Shown here piece after piece: positions 14,134-18,050 of a stretch of DNA of 18,050 nt. Below the pieces are notes generated by a model. The model was not told the DNA's origin. It saw only the letters and a list, made by a program, of their open reading frames with translations, and did no database searches. The stretch covers positions 1 through 18,050 of the forward strand of contig JAEWST010000087.1 in NCBI GenBank assembly GCA_023398105.1, in the 5' to 3' direction. Source of the stretch: Bacillota bacterium. Lineage in GTDB: Bacteria > Bacillota > Clostridia > Acetivibrionales > DSM-1351. Numbering within the stretch: the stretch's first letter is position 1; the number at the start of each line of letters is the position of its first letter. A program made the translations under genes and the position numbers.

Positions 14134-15792
14134 TTAATAAAAACAATTACCGCCAATAAATTCCTTCACTATTGAATTATTAGGCACATCCTTTGCATCT
14201 ATTGGTAAGAAATAGCTTAAAAACTCTATCAATCTCTTAACCTCAGAGTACCTTTCATTTTCTCGTCCTAATTCCATTAAAAGAGGCTCTGCATATGCCT
14301 TTAGCAAACACAATTCATATACAAGGGACGAGTTAAACATAATATCCGCATTTTCTTGATAAGGAAATATATTTTTCTCCTCACCTCTTCTTACTGATGG
14401 CCATCTATTTATTGTATTAATTGCGGAACACCCTCTGAATTGGTTATCTCTTACAATTCTTCTTAGTATTCTGGTATCTGTAGACGGTATTCTATTATGG
14501 TCATCAATATTCATTGAAGTTAAGGCACTAACATACACCTTATATTTATCTTCTGGTGAAATAGATGCTGTAAGCATATCATTCAATCCATGTATACCTT
14601 CAATGACAAGTATGGTATTTTTATTCATTTTCATTTTTTGTCCAAAAGGCTCTCTTGAACCAGTCTCAAAATTGTAAATAGGCACTTCAACTTCATAGCC
14701 CTCTAATAGCTGCGAAAGCTGCTTATTAAACAATTCAACATCTATGGCTTCAAGTGCTTCGTAATCGTAGTCCCCATCTGCATCTCTAGGAGTTTTATCC
14801 CTATCAACAAAGTAATTGTCTAAGGAAATAGTTTGAGGAACAAAACCATTAACTCTTAGCTGTATACCCAATCTATTTGCAAAGGTAGTTTTTCCAGATG
14901 AGGATGGTCCTGAAATAAGAACAATTCTTTTTTCTTCCTCATGGTTAGTAATTTTATCAGCAATTTCAGCAATCTTCTTTTCATGAATAGCCTCACTAAC
15001 CCTTATTAAGTCTCCTATTTCACCTGAATTTACAATGTCATTTAGTGCCCCTACATTTTGTACTCCTAATATTCTTACCCACTTTTTGTAGTCAATAAAA
15101 ACCTTAAATAGCTTTTTTTGCTCCTCAAATTTTTTAAGAACATTTGGATTTGATTTTGATGGAAACTGTATTACAACACCAGGCTGGTAAAATTTAAGAG
15201 CAAAACAATTAATATAGCTAGTGTTTGGCAACATATACCCATAATAATAGTCTTCATAACCACCGCAGTTATAAACTGTAACATGTGATTTTTTTCTATA
15301 CTCCAGCACCTCATATTTATCAAGTCTTCCAGTATTTTTGTAAAGCTGTCTTGCTTCTTCCAAAGAAATAACCCTTTTTTCAAAAGGCAAGCAGCTAGCA
15401 ATAATCTCTCTCATTTTCTTTTCAACTTTTTCAACATCAATTTCTGTTAATGCTTCACTTCCATTAATCTCGCAGTATACACCATTGCTCATGGGATGGC
15501 TTATTACTGCATTTCTATCAGGAAAAATTTCATTTACTGCTTTAATAAAAATAAAGTATAAACTACGCCTGTATATTCTCATACCGTCTTCATCAGTTAA
15601 GTCTATAAATCTAATTTCTGAGTCCTCATTTATTTCATAGTTTAAATCCTTTATATCATTATTAACTCTTGCTGCAACAATAGCGTAAGAATGCTTACTT
15701 TCAAAGCGTTTGCTTAATTCTGAAAGAGTAGTTTTCATTGCAATTTCATATTTATCATTATTTATAGTAACAAAGATTTTTTTACTTTCCAT
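14134..15792 (-). CDS. TGS / ThrRS-editing-like / uridine kinase fusion protein
   Basis: A 552-residue cytosolic protein seen in clostridia and thermophiles. Residues 1-70 form a TGS-like domain. About 70-230 resemble the second additional domain of threonyl-tRNA synthetase, but the usual HxxxH editing motif is not evident. A linker follows. About 285-500 is a P-loop kinase of the uridine kinase/phosphoribulokinase class. Its Walker A is GPSSSGKTT (295-303). It also has SLDNYFVDRDKTPRD, DYDYEALEAID and ILVIEGIHGLND, typical of uridine kinases. It probably phosphorylates a nucleoside with ATP or GTP. The fused part suggests RNA or amino-acid sensing, which is inference. GGAGGG lies 3-4 nt before the ATG. 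It is divergent from prfC and is followed by a 149-bp gap before the DRTGG gene. Confidence 0.85.
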   Translation of the reverse strand: MESKKIFVTINNDKYEIAMKTTLSELSKRFESKHSYAIVAARVNNDIKDLNYEINEDSEIRFIDLTDEDGMRIYRRSLYFIFIKAVNEIFPDRNAVISHPMSNGVYCEINGSEALTEIDVEKVEKKMREIIASCLPFEKRVISLEEARQLYKNTGRLDKYEVLEYRKKSHVTVYNCGGYEDYYYGYMLPNTSYINCFALKFYQPGVVIQFPSKSNPNVLKKFEEQKKLFKVFIDYKKWVRILGVQNVGALNDIVNSGEIGDLIRVSEAIHEKKIAEIADKITNHEEEKRIVLISGPSSSGKTTFANRLGIQLRVNGFVPQTISLDNYFVDRDKTPRDADGDYDYEALEAIDVELFNKQLSQLLEGYEVEVPIYNFETGSREPFGQKMKMNKNTILVIEGIHGLNDMLTASISPEDKYKVYVSALTSMNIDDHNRIPSTDTRILRRIVRDNQFRGCSAINTINRWPSVRRGEEKNIFPYQENADIMFNSSLVYELCLLKAYAEPLLMELGRENERYSEVKRLIEFLSYFLPIDAKDVPNNSIVKEFIGGNCFY

Positions 15793-16119
15793 AATCCCTC
15801 CGTATTATAATTAATCACTAAACTTTCCCACCTAAAAAATCTATCGGTGTCCAAACTTATCAATGGTTTGTTGCCGAAATATTTGCCTACACTTTATTCA
15901 GATATTAATATATTTTTCTACTTTTCTTTAGTTTATAATATTCTATACAAAATGTAAAATATCCTTTTGTTATTATTTTAAAACTAATATATTCAAACCT
16001 AGATTGGTGAATTATATTTCAATTGTTTATTCTTTTTAGTATTTGACAGCAAATTGGCTATAATATACAATAAAACGTGGAAAACGTGCTGATAAAAGAA
16101 TTATGTGAGGTTAAATAAA
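15793..16119. other. Divergent intergenic region, kinase fusion / prfC
   Basis: These 327 bases hold no gene. A consensus promoter for prfC lies at 16043-16071. For the minus-strand kinase gene only a weak candidate is visible (TTTACA with TAAACT, around 15931-15958). The sequence is very AT-rich, with no repeat or riboswitch recognised. Confidence 0.5.
16043..16071 (+). promoter_or_regulatory. Promoter of prfC
   Basis: TTGACA (16043-16048), 17 bp and TACAAT (16066-16071) make a near-consensus sigma-A promoter about 48 bp before the chosen ATG. Confidence 0.8.
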
Positions 16120-17733
16120 ATGCCAGATATCAAAGCAGAAATCAAAAAAGAAGTATCAAGAAGAAAAACATTTGCCATTATTTCTCACCCCGATGCAGGA
16201 AAAACTACATTAACAGAAAAATTATTGCTTTATGGGGGAGCCATCAGAATGGCAGGCTCGGTAAAATCAAGGAAAGCAAACAAATTCGCTGTATCCGATT
16301 GGATGGAAATTGAGAAGCAAAGAGGAATTTCTGTTACCTCTAGTGTTATGCAATTTGAATATAACAATTATTGCATCAATATACTAGATACACCAGGTCA
16401 TCAAGACTTCAGTGAAGATACTTATAGAACTCTTGTGGCTGCTGATAGTGCTGTTATGCTTATAGATGGTGCAAAGGGTATTGAAGCACAGACAATAAAG
16501 CTATTTCATGTATGTAAGCTCAGAGGTATTCCAATTTTCACATTTGTAAACAAAATGGATCGTGCAAGTAAAGATCCCTTTGAACTGATGGAGGAAATTG
16601 AAAGAGTCCTTGGTATTCGTGCTTATCCTATGAATTGGCCTATTGGTATTGATGGAGATTTCAAAGGAGTATACAATCGTAATTTGAAACAAATTGAATT
16701 ATTTACTGGTGGTGAGCATGGACAAACTCAAGTAGCATCTCAGGTTGGTAAAGTAGATGATTCTGTATTTTCCGATTTGTTAGGAAGTCATTATCACGAC
16801 AAGCTATGTGAAGATATTGAACTATTAGATATGGCTGGGGACGAATTTGATAAAAAGAAAATTCGTAACGGTGAGCTTACTCCTATGTTTTTTGGTAGTG
16901 CAATGACAAATTTTGGAGTACAGCCCTTCTTAGAGGAATTTTTAGAACTTGCACCTTCACCAGGTGTGGTTGAAGCACTTGGAGGTGAAGTTGACCCCGA
17001 AAGTGACAAGTTTTCTGGCTTTATCTTTAAAATACAGGCGAACATGAATCCGACACATAGAGACAGACTTGCCTTTTTAAGAATTTGCTCAGGAAAATTT
17101 ACAAAAGGAATGGCGGTAAAGCATGTCAATGCTGGAAAAGAGGTTCGTCTTTCACAACCTCAACAGTTTATGGCACAAGAGCGAACTATTGTTGAAGAAG
17201 CTTTCGCAGGTGATATTATTGGGCTATTCGACCCTGGAATATTCAATATAGGAGATACATTATACGAAGGCAATGACAATATTAAGTTTAAGGGAATTCC
17301 TATATTTCCAGCAGAATTTTTCTCAAGAATTACTCCTGCCGACACAATGAAGAGAAAGCAATTTATAAAAGGTATTGATCAGCTTTCTGAAGAAGGAGCA
17401 ATTCAGGTATTCAAACAAATTGATATTGGTATTGAAGCATTAATTGTCGGTGTTGTAGGTGCACTACAATTTGAAGTATTGGAGTATCGTTTAAAAAATG
17501 AATATGGTGTACAGCTTAGAGTTCAAAACCTACCCTTCAGACATGCAAGGTGGATTCAAAACGAAGGTTTGGATCCAAGAAAACTCAATCTGCCTAGTAC
17601 AGCAATTATTGTTGAAGATAAACTTGGCAGAAACTCCATACTATTTGAGAATGAATGGTCAATTAGAATGGCTGAAGACAGAAATAAGGATTTACAGCTA
17701 ATAGATATAGCAACTCAAGACTTTAAGCTCTAA
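16120..17733 (+). CDS. prfC: Peptide chain release factor 3 (RF3)
   Basis: RF3 is a ribosome-bound GTPase that speeds the release of RF1 and RF2 after translation termination. The protein has 537 residues from ATG 16120, close to the family norm. It has G1 HPDAGKTT (23-30), RGISVTSS for G2, DTPGHQDF for G3, NKMD for G4 and GSAMTNFG for G5. These are followed by the elongation-factor-like domain 2 (SGFIFKIQANMNPTHRDR) and the RF3 C-terminal domain (VGVVGALQFEVLEYRLKNEYG). It is intact. GTG 16105 is in frame, but TGAGG placed before ATG 16120 and the family start favour the latter. It is a single gene with its own promoter and a compound hairpin after it. Confidence 0.96.
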   Translation: MPDIKAEIKKEVSRRKTFAIISHPDAGKTTLTEKLLLYGGAIRMAGSVKSRKANKFAVSDWMEIEKQRGISVTSSVMQFEYNNYCINILDTPGHQDFSEDTYRTLVAADSAVMLIDGAKGIEAQTIKLFHVCKLRGIPIFTFVNKMDRASKDPFELMEEIERVLGIRAYPMNWPIGIDGDFKGVYNRNLKQIELFTGGEHGQTQVASQVGKVDDSVFSDLLGSHYHDKLCEDIELLDMAGDEFDKKKIRNGELTPMFFGSAMTNFGVQPFLEEFLELAPSPGVVEALGGEVDPESDKFSGFIFKIQANMNPTHRDRLAFLRICSGKFTKGMAVKHVNAGKEVRLSQPQQFMAQERTIVEEAFAGDIIGLFDPGIFNIGDTLYEGNDNIKFKGIPIFPAEFFSRITPADTMKRKQFIKGIDQLSEEGAIQVFKQIDIGIEALIVGVVGALQFEVLEYRLKNEYGVQLRVQNLPFRHARWIQNEGLDPRKLNLPSTAIIVEDKLGRNSILFENEWSIRMAEDRNKDLQLIDIATQDFKL

Positions 17734-17741
17734 AAACTTAT

Positions 17742-17790
17742 TAGCAGGCTAATATTGCTTATGCAAATTGGTCTGCTATTTTCTTATCTG
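17742..17790 (+). terminator. Terminator after prfC
   Basis: TAGCAG (17742-17747) pairs with CTGCTA (17773-17778), with an inner TTGC/GCAA stem in the loop. TTTTCTTAT follows. It is a compound, moderate-strength hairpin at the expected place. Confidence 0.5.
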
Positions 17791-17910
17791 CTCAATTTTG
17801 TAGCACTAAAAATTCAGATTAGTTGTGGTTGTTAACCAACAATATCTAGGCTTTCTAATACTTGATTGTTTGACAAAAAATATTTTTTTGTTTTTTTTTT
17901 ATTTTTTAGC

Positions 17911-17939
17911 TTGACAAAAAGTTCAAACCTCTTTATAAT
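17911..17939 (+). promoter_or_regulatory. Promoter of tRNA-Gln
   Basis: TTGACA (17911-17916), 17 bp and TATAAT (17934-17939) are a perfect consensus, 18 bp before the mature tRNA, as expected for a stable RNA gene. Upstream lies a T-rich tract (17880-17908) and another TTGACA at 17870. Confidence 0.85.
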
Positions 17940-17957
17940 AGGTCTTGCGCTTGACGT

Positions 17958-18034
17958 TGGGATGTCGCCAAGTTGGTAAGGCACCAGATTTTGATTCTGG
18001 CATTGCGTTGGTTCGAGTCCAGCCATCCCAGCCA
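17958..18034 (+). tRNA. tRNA-Gln (anticodon TTG)
   Basis: The acceptor stem is TGGGATG with CATCCCA (18024-18030), then G and an encoded CCA. The anticodon stem CCAGA/TCTGG holds the loop TTTTGAT, so the anticodon is TTG and reads CAA/CAG codons for glutamine. The D-stem is GCC/GGC, and the T-arm is GTTGG-TTCGAGT-CCAGC. It is complete. More tRNAs may follow beyond the window. Confidence 0.95.
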
Positions 18035-18050
18035 TTTGACCCATTAGCTC

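Noticed and set aside
17832..18044. Minus-strand open frame across the tRNA region
   Set aside because: It overlaps a complete tRNA-Gln, its promoter and a poly-T tract.

Overview
The window is AT-rich, with strong GGAGG ribosome binding sites and consensus TTGACA/TATAAT promoters. It carries a GH94 disaccharide phosphorylase, a LacI regulator, a TGS-uridine kinase fusion, RF3 and an H-cluster-type iron-sulfur protein. Together these point to an anaerobic clostridium, plausibly a plant-fibre-degrading Ruminiclostridium or Clostridium. The genus is inference; no rRNA or species marker is present.

Layout. (1) 1-1930 is a scarred region. A 57-bp hairpin-rich repeat (second copy at 5902-5958) abuts a membrane-protein gene that has lost its 5' end. 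Next come decayed sequence, an alpha/beta hydrolase and a terminator. (2) 1953-5726 is a sugar unit on the minus strand. It holds a LacI-family regulator, its terminator, a CelR-like palindromic operator, a promoter, and a GH94 phosphorylase with a recent in-frame 54-bp duplication. (3) 5999-6796 is a SpoU-family rRNA/tRNA methyltransferase. (4) 13984-7014, minus strand, is the most interesting part. In transcription order it runs: DRTGG-type protein, RsbT-like HATPase, [FeFe]-hydrogenase-like protein, second DRTGG-like protein, PHP phosphoesterase, and a large membrane GAF-GGDEF-EAL protein. (5) 14134-15792 is the TGS/SAD-like/uridine-kinase fusion. (6) 16120-17733 on the plus strand is prfC (RF3) with a consensus promoter. 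(7) 17958-18034 is tRNA-Gln(TTG) with its own consensus promoter.

How the genes may work together. The hydrogenase-like protein keeps all four cysteines expected to hold the H-cluster, but has Ala where catalytic enzymes have the proton-relay Cys. That suits a redox or H2 sensor better than a turnover enzyme. Its neighbours are regulatory types: an anti-sigma-type kinase, two DRTGG domains and a PHP hydrolase. The next gene makes or degrades c-di-GMP. A structured intercistronic element sits just before the ribosome binding site of that c-di-GMP gene. A redox-to-c-di-GMP signalling module is therefore a reasonable but unproven hypothesis. No hydABC genes are visible beside it.
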